Below, in pieces: positions 6,443 through 12,071 of a stretch of 12,071 bases of DNA. The stretch's first letter is position 1, and each line of letters opens with the position of its first letter. Position numbers and translations under genes: made by a program. The notes beneath the pieces are model-generated. The model worked only from the letters and a program-made list of their open reading frames with translations, had not been told where the DNA came from and did not search any database. Source of the stretch: UBA9554 sp038205135 (GTDB lineage: Bacteria > Pseudomonadota > Alphaproteobacteria > Rhodobacterales > Rhodobacteraceae); contig JBBRCF010000105.1 in the NCBI GenBank assembly GCA_038205135.1, positions 1-12,071 of the forward strand, read 5' to 3'.

Positions 6443-6471
6443 ACAGGCGGTCCCAAAGCGGGGCCGCCTGT
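6443..6471 (+). terminator. 12-bp stem-loop between dctP and dctQ
   Basis: ACAGGCGGTCCC (6443-6454), loop AAAGC, then GGGGCCGCCTGT (6460-6471) pair over 12 bp with a single G-U. It begins 10 nt after the dctP stop and has no T-run. It probably stabilises the upstream dctP message or partly terminates, so that binding protein exceeds permease. Confidence 0.55.
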
Positions 6472-6527
6472 TCAGCCGCGCGCTGCGCATCCGCATTTTC
6501 ACCGCGAACCGTTGAGGGAGGGACGCC

Positions 6528-7244
6528 ATGTCCGGGCATTCCGCCTACCGCCCCAAGGGCGTGTTGGGCCAGATCGTGCACGATTTCGAAGAAACCGCCA
6601 TTGCAGTACTGCTGGGGCTGATGACGCTGTTGACCTTCGTCAACGTCATTCTGCGCTATATCTTCAACTCGATGGTGATCTGGGGCCTTGAGGTGGTGCT
6701 GATCCTGTTCGCGTGGCTGGTGCTGTTCGGCATCGCCTACGGGTTCAAGATCACCGCGCATCTGGGGGTGGACGCGGTCACCAATCTGGCCGGGCCGAAA
6801 TGGCGGCGCATCTTTGCGCTGATCGCGGCGGTGCTGTGCATCGTCTATGCGCTGCTGATACTGAAAGGCGCGTGGGATTACTGGGCCCCCTTTGCCGGGA
6901 TGGACAAGACCACCGGGCGCTGGTTCCCGACCGGGTTTGACCCGAGCACCCGCGATCAGGCATTCTTTGAAACAGATCAGGTGCCGATGCTGGGCTTGTT
7001 CCGCTTTCTTGAAGACCTGATCAATCAGGGCGAGACCTATTCCAAACTGCCGCGCGTCATCCCCTATACCATGTTGCCCGTTGCCGGTGCGCTGATGCTG
7101 CTGCGCATTGTGCAGGCCACCATCGAGATCGTGCAGGGCAAGCGTGACAGCCTGATCGTCAGCCACGAGGCCGAAGACGCCGTCGCCGAAGCGCAAGCCG
7201 AGGATTTGAAATCCACCGATCCGAAAATCCGGGGAGCGCGTTAA
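6528..7244 (+). CDS. dctQ: TRAP transporter small permease, DctQ family
   Basis: The small integral-membrane subunit that joins DctM to form the sodium-driven TRAP permease. It has 238 aa, longer than the 160-180 of many DctQ proteins. Four membrane segments are seen at about 23-45, 50-73, 94-116 and 177-200. The conserved WGLEVVLILFAWLVLFG (52-68) starts TM2. A 60-residue hydrophilic loop (about 117-176), rich in aromatic and acidic residues, lies between TM3 and TM4 and would be periplasmic in the usual topology. The charged C-terminal tail (205-238) is rich in Glu, Asp and Ala. The start is ATG 6528, with GAGGGAGGG (6514-6522) five nt upstream. It ends three nt before dctM. The long loop is, from memory, also present in some Rhodobacteraceae DctQ of the dicarboxylate group. 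Confidence 0.92.
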   Translation: MSGHSAYRPKGVLGQIVHDFEETAIAVLLGLMTLLTFVNVILRYIFNSMVIWGLEVVLILFAWLVLFGIAYGFKITAHLGVDAVTNLAGPKWRRIFALIAAVLCIVYALLILKGAWDYWAPFAGMDKTTGRWFPTGFDPSTRDQAFFETDQVPMLGLFRFLEDLINQGETYSKLPRVIPYTMLPVAGALMLLRIVQATIEIVQGKRDSLIVSHEAEDAVAEAQAEDLKSTDPKIRGAR

Positions 7245-7247
7245 GCC

Positions 7248-8642
7248 ATGGAAGTAATGGTTCTTTTTACCCTTGTCATCGGCTTGATGTTGATCGGGGT
7301 TCCGATTGCGATTTCTTTGGGCCTGTCGTCGATGGTGGTGCTGCTGGCGTATTCCGACACCTCGCTGGGGTCGGTCGCGGCGCAGCTTTATAACGCGATG
7401 GCCGGGCATTACACGCTGCTGGCGATCCCGTTCTTTGTGCTGGCCTCGTCGTTCATGTCCACGGGCGGGGTCGCAAAACGCATCATCCGGTTCTCGGTCG
7501 CCTGTGTCGGGCACTTGCGCGGTGGGCTGGCGATTTCGGGGGTGCTGGCCTGCATGATGTTCGCCGCCCTGTCAGGGTCCAGCCCTGCAACCGTCGTGGC
7601 TATCGGGTCGATCGTGATCGGGGCCATGGTCCGGGCGGGCTATACCAAGGATTTTGCCGCTGGCGTGATCTGTAACGCCGGCACGCTGGGCATCCTGATC
7701 CCGCCCTCCATCGTGATGGTGGTCTATGCCAGCGCAACTGACGTGTCGGTCGGGCGGATGTTTCTGGCGGGTGTGATCCCCGGCCTGATGGCGGGCACCA
7801 TGCTGATGACCGCGATCTATATCATGGCGCGGGTCTATAACATGCCCAAGGGCGAATGGCTGGGCTGGGGCGAGGTTGGCGCCAGTTTTGCCGATGCGTT
7901 CTGGGGTCTGATGCTGATCGTCATCATCATGGTGGGCATCTATGGCATCCCCGGCGTCACCGGCGCGATCTTTACGCCGACCGAAGCCGCCGCAGTCGCC
8001 GCCATCTATGCCTGTGTGATCTCGCTATTTGTCTATCGTGACATGGGACCGCTCAAGGGCCGCGACGGCGGTCGCCCGCTATCGTTGATCCGCGCGCCCT
8101 ATGCGCTGGTCACCGGGTTTTTCCACCGCGACACCCGCAACACGCTGTTGGATGCGGGCAAGCTGACGATCATGCTGATGTTCATCATCGCAAACGCGCT
8201 GATCCTGAAACATGTGCTGACTGACGAACAGATCCCGCAGCAGATTGCCAATTTCATGCTGGGGCAGGGTCTGGGTCCGATTACCTTCCTGATCATCGTC
8301 AACGTGATCCTGCTGATCGGCGGGCAGTTCATGGAACCGTCGGGCCTGATCGTGATCGTTGCGCCCCTGGTGTTTCCGATTGCGATGGCCTTGGGAATCG
8401 ACCCGATCCATCTGGGCATCATGATGGTGGTGAACATGGAAATCGGCATGATCACCCCGCCGGTTGGGTTGAACCTGTTTGTCACCTCGGGCATCGCCAA
8501 CATGTCGATGATGCGGGTGGTCAAGGCGTCGCTGCCGCTGTTGGGCGTGTTCTTTGTGTTCCTGATGATGGTCACCTATATCCCGGCCCTGTCCACCTGG
8601 TTGCCGACCCTTGTGATGGGGCCGGAACTGGTGATCCAGTAA
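7248..8642 (+). CDS. dctM: TRAP transporter large permease, DctM family
   Basis: The large transmembrane subunit that carries the transport path and sodium sites of the TRAP permease. It has 464 aa, with about a dozen hydrophobic segments over its whole length. Family motifs are SGSSPATVVAIGS (109-121), GTLGILIPPS (145-154), FTPTEAAAVAA (242-252), GGQFMEPSG (358-366) and GMITPPVGLNLFV (400-412), in the two repeated halves expected of the ion-transporter fold. A hydrophilic stretch at about 264-300 joins the halves and is somewhat longer than in the shortest DctM proteins. The start ATG 7248 lies three nt after the dctQ stop, with GGGGAG inside the dctQ end as a distant Shine-Dalgarno, so translation is probably coupled. 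It is the last gene of the operon; a hairpin follows the stop. DctP, DctQ and DctM are all intact here. Confidence 0.95.
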   Translation: MEVMVLFTLVIGLMLIGVPIAISLGLSSMVVLLAYSDTSLGSVAAQLYNAMAGHYTLLAIPFFVLASSFMSTGGVAKRIIRFSVACVGHLRGGLAISGVLACMMFAALSGSSPATVVAIGSIVIGAMVRAGYTKDFAAGVICNAGTLGILIPPSIVMVVYASATDVSVGRMFLAGVIPGLMAGTMLMTAIYIMARVYNMPKGEWLGWGEVGASFADAFWGLMLIVIIMVGIYGIPGVTGAIFTPTEAAAVAAIYACVISLFVYRDMGPLKGRDGGRPLSLIRAPYALVTGFFHRDTRNTLLDAGKLTIMLMFIIANALILKHVLTDEQIPQQIANFMLGQGLGPITFLIIVNVILLIGGQFMEPSGLIVIVAPLVFPIAMALGIDPIHLGIMMVVNMEIGMITPPVGLNLFVTSGIANMSMMRVVKASLPLLGVFFVFLMMVTYIPALSTWLPTLVMGPELVIQ

Positions 8643-8653
8643 CCGCTGGCGAT

Positions 8654-8671
8654 CCGCGTCAGGGGACGCGG
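8654..8671 (+). terminator. Hairpin after dctM
   Basis: CCGCGTC (8654-8660), loop AGGG and GACGCGG (8665-8671) form a perfect 7-bp stem 11 nt after the dctM stop. No T-run follows, as is common in GC-rich alphaproteobacteria. It is the likely end of the TRAP operon. Confidence 0.45.
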
Positions 8672-8734
8672 CGCCGGTCGATCGGTGTAGAACGCAATGG
8701 TGATGGTGGAGATGTTCTGGTGGACCGGGTGCGA

Positions 8735-8926
8735 CTACCCGGCCATCAGTATCAGACCGGTCAGAACCCCGGTGACCAGAACGGCGATCATGATACCGGC
8801 CATGACGGGTGCCAGCAGGTTAACGATCTTCCAGACCACGCGCGGCACCCTGGGTGTCTGACCGTCAGACATCGCATTGTGCCGCAGCGGCCGGGCTTCG
8901 CCCGAATGGTTGGTCATATGGGTCAT
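8735..8926 (-). CDS. 63-aa single-pass membrane protein, unknown function
   Basis: I do not recognise this protein. A hydrophilic N-terminus (about 1-28, His- and Arg-containing) leads to one hydrophobic segment at about 35-61 with Gly and Ala spacing, ending in LILMAG at the C-terminus, so most of the non-membrane part lies at the N-terminal side. The start is ATG 8926 because GAGG (minus strand, 8937-8934) lies seven nt upstream. An in-frame ATG at 9019 would fall inside the -10 box, and the internal ATG at 8872 has no ribosome binding site. The gene converges on dctM, so it is not part of the TRAP operon. It has its own promoter with a perfect TATAAT and a leader of about 85 nt containing a hairpin. 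These signals favour a real gene over a chance frame. Confidence 0.6.
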   Translation of the reverse strand: MTHMTNHSGEARPLRHNAMSDGQTPRVPRVVWKIVNLLAPVMAGIMIAVLVTGVLTGLILMAG

Positions 8927-8956
8927 GGGGGGGCCTCGGGTTGGATTTCTTAAAGC

Positions 8957-8977
8957 AGCGACCGGCATCTGGTCGCT
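8957..8977 (-). other. Leader hairpin of the 63-aa membrane protein gene
   Basis: AGCGACC (8957-8963), a 7-nt loop and GGTCGCT (8971-8977) form a perfect 7-bp stem. On the minus strand it lies within the predicted leader, about 30 nt before the start codon. Confidence 0.4.
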
Positions 8978-9017
8978 ACGGCGATCGAACTCATCACAAG
9001 GAAAACTTAGTGTGGTC

Positions 9018-9046
9018 ATTATATTGGGTCTTCCGGGAAATAACCA
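9018..9046 (-). promoter_or_regulatory. Promoter of the 63-aa membrane protein gene
   Basis: The minus strand reads TATAAT at 9023-9018, a perfect -10 box. At 17 nt spacing the -35 position is TGGTTA (9046-9041), only a 3/6 match, which suggests dependence on an activator or another sigma factor. TAACC/GGTTA words recur at 9041-9045, 9088-9092 and 9099-9103. Confidence 0.45.
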
Positions 9047-9202
9047 TTGGTTGTGGCGCCCGGTGATCGCGGGTCCCGCAACGCGGCGGTTACCGGCATA
9101 ACCTTAAAAAACCTATGATTTCTGTGTTTCGCACCAGCAGGGGGCCAAATGAGGTGGGGCGATCGGCGAAATTCAGCCGCAGCCCGGCGGTTCTGGCGCG
9201 GA

Positions 9203-9631
9203 TCAGCCTCGCGGAATGTCGAACCCCGGCGCAGCGAGCGAAAAGCCCGCGAACCGGAACCCCGGTGACACCGTGCAACTGACCAGCGTCCAATCCCCGG
9301 TGGTGCGCGCGGCTTGCCAGTGATCGGCGGGCACGATGCGCTGCGGCAGTTGCCCCGCGCCGATGTCCGGACCCAGCACCACGTCCTCGGCCGGTCCGGC
9401 CGTCGTGGCCGCCTGTGACAGGATCAGGGGGGCTCCGGCGTGCCAGAACCAGATCTCGGTTGCGTCTACCCGGTGCCAGTGGCTGTTTTCACCGGCTTTC
9501 AGCAGGAACAGGATAGCGGTGCCGCTGGGACGCTGGCCGGCGGCCGCGCCGGCCGCCCACGTCTGCCGGAACCAGCCACCCTCCGGGTGCGGCGCAAGGT
9601 CCAGGGCGGCGATGATCTGATCGGCGGTCAT
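9203..9631 (-). CDS. DUF985 (Cupin_5) family protein
   Basis: A 142-aa single-domain cupin of the DUF985 family (yeast YML079w type), whose members are small beta-barrel proteins of uncertain biochemical role. The family hallmark LAPHPEGGWFRQTW lies at residues 12-25. TAILFLLKAGENSHWHRVDATEIWFWHAG (38-66) contains His51, His53, Glu59 and His64 in the place of the cupin ligand-binding residues, and SPGFRFAGFSLAAPGF (122-137) ends the barrel. The length is normal. The start is ATG 9631, which overlaps the preceding protease stop as ATGA. No separate ribosome binding site is visible, so translation is probably coupled. It is last in the MarC-protease-cupin group. No terminator was found in the 9024-9202 stretch beyond it. 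Confidence 0.9.
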   Translation of the reverse strand: MTADQIIAALDLAPHPEGGWFRQTWAAGAAAGQRPSGTAILFLLKAGENSHWHRVDATEIWFWHAGAPLILSQAATTAGPAEDVVLGPDIGAGQLPQRIVPADHWQAARTTGDWTLVSCTVSPGFRFAGFSLAAPGFDIPRG

Positions 9632-10209
9632 CGCGTCAGGACCAACTGGTTGCCGGCGATTTCGATCCGGGAAAAGCGCGACAGATAGGACATGCCCAGC
9701 AGGGACCCGGCCATGTCGCCTTCGTTGACAGACGCGCGCACGCCAAGATCCACGATGCCGCCGACCTCCAGCCGGTCGATCACCACGGGGGCGGTCCTGA
9801 CTTGACCGTTCGCTGTGCGGGCGCGCCCGACAAAGGCGAGGTCCGCCTCGACAAACCCGGCGCGGACTGCATCGGCGCGGTTCAGCACCAGATCGGTGGC
9901 GCCGGTATCGACGATAAACCCGATTGCGGCGCCATTGACGGCGACGGTCAGGTGAAAATGCCCGTCCGGCCCGCGCGGCAGCACGATCTGGCCACTGTCG
10001 GTGACGACGGCTTGCGTCGGCAACACCGACTTGCGGATGTCACCCCACAGCCCCGCGACCGCGATCACCCCCAGAAAGATCAACGCCCAGACTGCCGCCT
10101 GTTGCAAGGTGCGCGACAGGTTGGCCCGCGCCTGCGCCATGAACCAGCCCGCCAGCGCGGTCGCCAGCAGCGCAAGATAACCCAGTCTGGCCCAGTCGTC
10201 TGTTGTCAT
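9628..10209 (-). CDS. Membrane-anchored retropepsin-like aspartic protease (TIGR02281 type)
   Basis: 193 aa. Two hydrophobic segments (about 9-27 and 38-56) precede a single aspartic-protease lobe. The active-site motif IVDTGATDLVL covers 99-109 (Asp101-Thr-Gly-Ala), and the C-terminal LLGMSYLSRFSRIEIAGNQLVLTR block (170-193) is typical of the TIGR02281 clan-AA family. Such proteins carry one catalytic aspartate per chain and must dimerise to work, as retroviral proteases do. Catalytic activity and substrates of the bacterial family are poorly known. The start ATG 10209 has GGAGG five nt upstream; the reading frame is open further upstream without support. The catalytic part probably faces the periplasm, though the two-segment topology leaves this open. 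It lies 49 nt after MarC and shares ATGA with the cupin. Confidence 0.9.
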   Translation of the reverse strand: MTTDDWARLGYLALLATALAGWFMAQARANLSRTLQQAAVWALIFLGVIAVAGLWGDIRKSVLPTQAVVTDSGQIVLPRGPDGHFHLTVAVNGAAIGFIVDTGATDLVLNRADAVRAGFVEADLAFVGRARTANGQVRTAPVVIDRLEVGGIVDLGVRASVNEGDMAGSLLGMSYLSRFSRIEIAGNQLVLTR

Positions 10210-10258
10210 GTCACCCTCCGCAGCAGAACATAAGCGCGCTGCATCGTCGATGCCAGCG

Positions 10259-10870
10259 TCAGCCGCCAAATCCGAACGCCAGCAGGCCATCGATCACGAA
10301 TTGCACCGCCAGCGCCGCCAGCAGCATGCCAAGGATCCGGGTGACGATGTTGGTCCCGGTCCGGCCAAGGATCCGTTCGATCGTCCCCGCCATCAGGAAC
10401 AGGGCGAACACGATCACCAGCACCGACGCCATCACCGCCAGCACGGTCAGATAACCGGTCAGCCCCGGGGATTGCGCGGTCAGCAGGATCATGGTGGCAA
10501 TCGCACCCGGTCCTGCGATCAGCGGGATTCCGATCGGAAAGATCGAAGGATCCGGGCGGTCTTCGGCGCTGTCTTCGCGCCGTTTGGTACGACGTTCGAA
10601 CAGCATGTCCAGCGCGGTCAGAAACAACAGAATGCCGCCCGCGATGCGAAATGCCGGCATGCGGATCCCGACAAAGCCCAGCAGCGCCTCGCCGAACAGA
10701 CCAAACAGCGCCAGAATGCCAAAGCCCACCAAACACGCCCGCAGCCCGATGACGCGGCGTTCCCGTGATGTGTCGCCCTGGGTCAGCGCCACGAACAAGG
10801 GTGCCAGACCGATGGGATCGATCACGACAAAAAGCGTGGCAAAGGCGGTGATAAGAAATGCGATGTCCAT
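10259..10870 (-). CDS. MarC family integral membrane protein (NAAT family)
   Basis: A six-segment inner-membrane protein of 203 aa, the normal family length. The family motifs are FVVIDPIGLAPLFVALT (14-30) near the N-terminus and PSIFPIGIPLIAGPGAI (108-124) at the start of the second half; the two form the internal repeat. The C-terminus ILGMLLAALAVQFVIDGL (179-196) is also typical. A charged cytoplasmic-type stretch (92-107) joins the halves. Members are annotated as NAAT transporters. E. coli MarC itself was not confirmed as an antibiotic-resistance determinant, so a drug-export role should not be assumed. The start ATG 10870 is supported by where the family N-terminus begins. Upstream there is only a weak AGGG very close to the ATG and a GATAAC box about 10 nt before it, so a leaderless or very short-leader message is possible. 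Confidence 0.92.
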   Translation of the reverse strand: MDIAFLITAFATLFVVIDPIGLAPLFVALTQGDTSRERRVIGLRACLVGFGILALFGLFGEALLGFVGIRMPAFRIAGGILLFLTALDMLFERRTKRREDSAEDRPDPSIFPIGIPLIAGPGAIATMILLTAQSPGLTGYLTVLAVMASVLVIVFALFLMAGTIERILGRTGTNIVTRILGMLLAALAVQFVIDGLLAFGFGG

Positions 10871-10992
10871 GCGCCCTGTTATCAAGCCAGCGGGCGATGC
10901 CGCAACAGCGGAAAGCGGGCGGCGCTGTATTGCCGCCGTCCCTTTGCCGCCTAAAACCCGGTCATGGCAAGGCGCACCTCCATTTCCGACGC

Positions 10993-10999
10993 GGGGAGG
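10993..10999 (+). promoter_or_regulatory. Ribosome binding site that decides a GTG start
   Basis: GGGGAGG lies six nt before GTG 11006, ideal spacing. The in-frame upstream ATG at 10964 has nothing like it, which favours the shorter protein. Confidence 0.6.
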
Positions 11000-11005
11000 A
11001 TCGGC

Positions 11006-11170
11006 GTGGCCGATGATCTGCAGGATGTCGTGCAGGACAAACGGGCCGATTGGCGGGCCACGGGGGCCAAGGCCCGACGCCGGCAACGGCGCTACAAGAA
11101 CCTGCTGACGCTGCATCTGGCGCGGTCATGGGACGTCGCGCCAGATGGCGATGGCCCCGACACGGCCTGA
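11006..11170 (+). CDS. Small basic protein of unknown function, 54 aa
   Basis: I do not recognise this family with confidence. The predicted protein begins ADDLQDVVQDKRADW after the initiator. It has a strongly basic centre (AKARRRQRRYKNLL, about residues 21-34) that could form an amphipathic helix or bind nucleic acid or phospholipid, and ends in an acidic tail (DGDGPDTA). It has no membrane segment and no cysteine. Third codon positions are strongly G/C, as in neighbouring genes. GTG is chosen over ATG 10964 because of the ribosome binding site. The gene is alone on the plus strand between two minus-strand genes, MarC and the ABC-F ATPase, and converges on the latter with a 44-nt gap containing the palindrome GCGGGCCCGC (11194-11203). 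A chance open frame remains possible. Confidence 0.5.
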   Translation: MADDLQDVVQDKRADWRATGAKARRRQRRYKNLLTLHLARSWDVAPDGDGPDTA

Positions 11171-11214
11171 AAATGGCAAGTGGCCGGCGCGGGGCGGGCC
11201 CGCTGCGGCACCCG

Positions 11215-12071
11215 TCAGCCCTGCGCCATCGTCTCCAGCCGGTCCTGCGCTGCCAGCCACAGTGCCTCGGCCTTGGCTTCAGCGGCTTCGAGTTCGGCGA
11301 ATTTGCGGTTCCAGATTTCCAGATCGGCCCGGCGGGATTCGTCGTATAGCCGCGGATCGGCCATGATGGCCGAGATTTTCGTGCGCATCTCGGCCAGTTT
11401 TTCCAGACGTTCTTCGGCTTTGCGAATCTCAGCCTTCAAGGTCTGCGCGGCATCGCGGCTGACGGCTTTTGCCGGTTTCGCGCCATCTTTCGCGCCTGAT
11501 TTTTCCGAGTTCTTTTCGGGCTTTGGCGGGCCGTCCTGCGTCAGCAGCATGGTGCGGTAGGCGTCCAGATCGTCTTCGTAAGGCGTCACGCGGCCGTCTT
11601 TCACCAGCCACAACCGGTCTGCGACCAGCGACAGCAGGTGCATGTCATGGCTGACAAGGATTACCGCGCCGGAATAGGCAGTCAGCGCCTCGACCAGCGC
11701 CTCGCGGCTTTCGATGTCCAGGTGGTTGGTCGGTTCATCGAGGATCAGCAGGTGCGGCGCATCCAGCGTGGCCAGCAGCAGCGACAACCGCGCCTTTTGT
11801 CCGCCGGACAGGCGGCCCACCACGGTTTCAGCCTGATCCGCGCCAAGGCCGAACCCGGCCAGACGGGCACGCAGTTTTGACTGATGTTCGCCGGGGCGCG
11901 CGCTTTGCAGGTGCTGGATCGGGGTTTCATCGATGAACAGTTCGTCGACCTGATGCTGGGCAAAGAACCCGATCCGCAGTTTCGACGACCTCACCAGCGA
12001 CCCCGACAACACGGGCAGGCGGTTTGACAGCAATTTCGCCAGCGTCGATTTGCCCTGTCCGTTGCGACCCA
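11215..12071 (-). CDS. ABC-F family ATPase, YheS-like, 5' part cut by right edge
   Basis: The visible 284 residues are the second ATPase domain and C-terminal region of a soluble twin-ATPase ABC-F protein. This family acts on ribosomes rather than in transport. The fragment begins in Walker A (GRNGQGKST), followed by LRIGFFAQHQ, the signature LSGGQKARLSLLLA, Walker B with the family-typical LLILDEPTNHLD, and the switch VILVSHD. After the ATPase domain comes a Lys/Glu/Pro-rich stretch, then a charged coiled-coil-like tail. The tail's LYDESRRADL and ALWLAAQDRLETM segments resemble the end of E. coli YheS more than Uup or EttA. The first ATPase domain and the P-site linker lie outside the window, so the subfamily call rests on the tail and on the FFAQHQ segment. 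The catalytic glutamate is present. Confidence 0.92.
   Translation of the reverse strand, partial: GRNGQGKSTLAKLLSNRLPVLSGSLVRSSKLRIGFFAQHQVDELFIDETPIQHLQSARPGEHQSKLRARLAGFGLGADQAETVVGRLSGGQKARLSLLLATLDAPHLLILDEPTNHLDIESREALVEALTAYSGAVILVSHDMHLLSLVADRLWLVKDGRVTPYEDDLDAYRTMLLTQDGPPKPEKNSEKSGAKDGAKPAKAVSRDAAQTLKAEIRKAEERLEKLAEMRTKISAIMADPRLYDESRRADLEIWNRKFAELEAAEAKAEALWLAAQDRLETMAQG

Noticed and set aside
6429..8411. Long minus-strand open frames opposite dctP, dctQ and dctM
   Set aside because: They are rich in Gln, His, Arg and Asp, with no recognisable domain, as expected antisense to membrane-protein genes with high GC3.
9104..9111. A/T run after the cupin gene as an intrinsic terminator
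   Set aside because: The run is on the right strand (T6 on minus), but no stem of useful length precedes it.
10918..10937. Hairpin GGCGGC/GCCGCC between MarC and the small basic protein gene
   Set aside because: A 6-bp GC stem with an 8-nt loop is expected by chance in DNA of this composition. It has no T-run and follows no gene end.
10871..11116. N-terminal extension of MarC
   Set aside because: MarC proteins start where Met 10870 lies. The extension is antisense to the small basic protein and has no hydrophobic pattern.

Overview
The window looks like chromosome of a GC-rich alphaproteobacterium, most likely a member of the Rhodobacteraceae (Roseobacter/Rhodobacter group). This is inferred from the strong G/C bias at third codon positions, the gene families present (a DctPQM-type TRAP transporter, an aspartic protease of the TIGR02281 type, an AsnC/Lrp regulator divergent from a SUMT methyltransferase) and a GC-rich palindrome of a kind I associate with gene ends in that family. 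No rRNA, tRNA, CRISPR array, insertion sequence or phage gene was seen.

Layout. (1) 1-1190: the 5' part of a uroporphyrinogen-III C-methyltransferase gene (minus strand, cut by the left edge) diverges from an AsnC/Lrp regulator (plus). (2) 1282-5018, all minus: a type I sulfatase of the C-x-P-S-R class, then a formylglycine-generating enzyme (FGE) overlapping it by 23 nt, then after a 172-nt structured gap a cytochrome P450. (3) 5019-5427: a 409-nt divergent regulatory region. (4) 5428-8642, plus: a complete TRAP transporter (dctP, dctQ, dctM) with a 12-bp hairpin between dctP and dctQ. (5) 8735-8926, minus: a 63-aa single-pass membrane protein with its own consensus -10 box. (6) 9203-10870, minus: an apparent operon of MarC-family membrane protein, membrane-anchored aspartic protease and DUF985 cupin, the last two overlapping by ATGA. 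(7) 11006-11170, plus: a small basic protein starting at GTG. (8) 11215-12071, minus: the 3' part of a YheS-like ABC-F ATPase cut by the right edge.

How the genes may work together. The FGE has both catalytic cysteines and the sulfatase has the matching CGPSR target, so the pair is self-sufficient: FGE oxidises the sulfatase Cys57 to formylglycine. Neither has a visible signal peptide, so the sulfatase should act in the cytoplasm on an imported substrate. The divergent TRAP transporter is the obvious candidate importer, although its binding protein resembles C4-dicarboxylate DctP and it may simply take up succinate, malate or fumarate. The released sulfate could feed assimilation, which needs siroheme made by SUMT; the neighbouring AsnC/Lrp gene may sense sulfur amino acids. 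This sulfur-scavenging reading is an inference from gene order. The right half (MarC, protease, cupin, ABC-F) looks like ordinary core genome.
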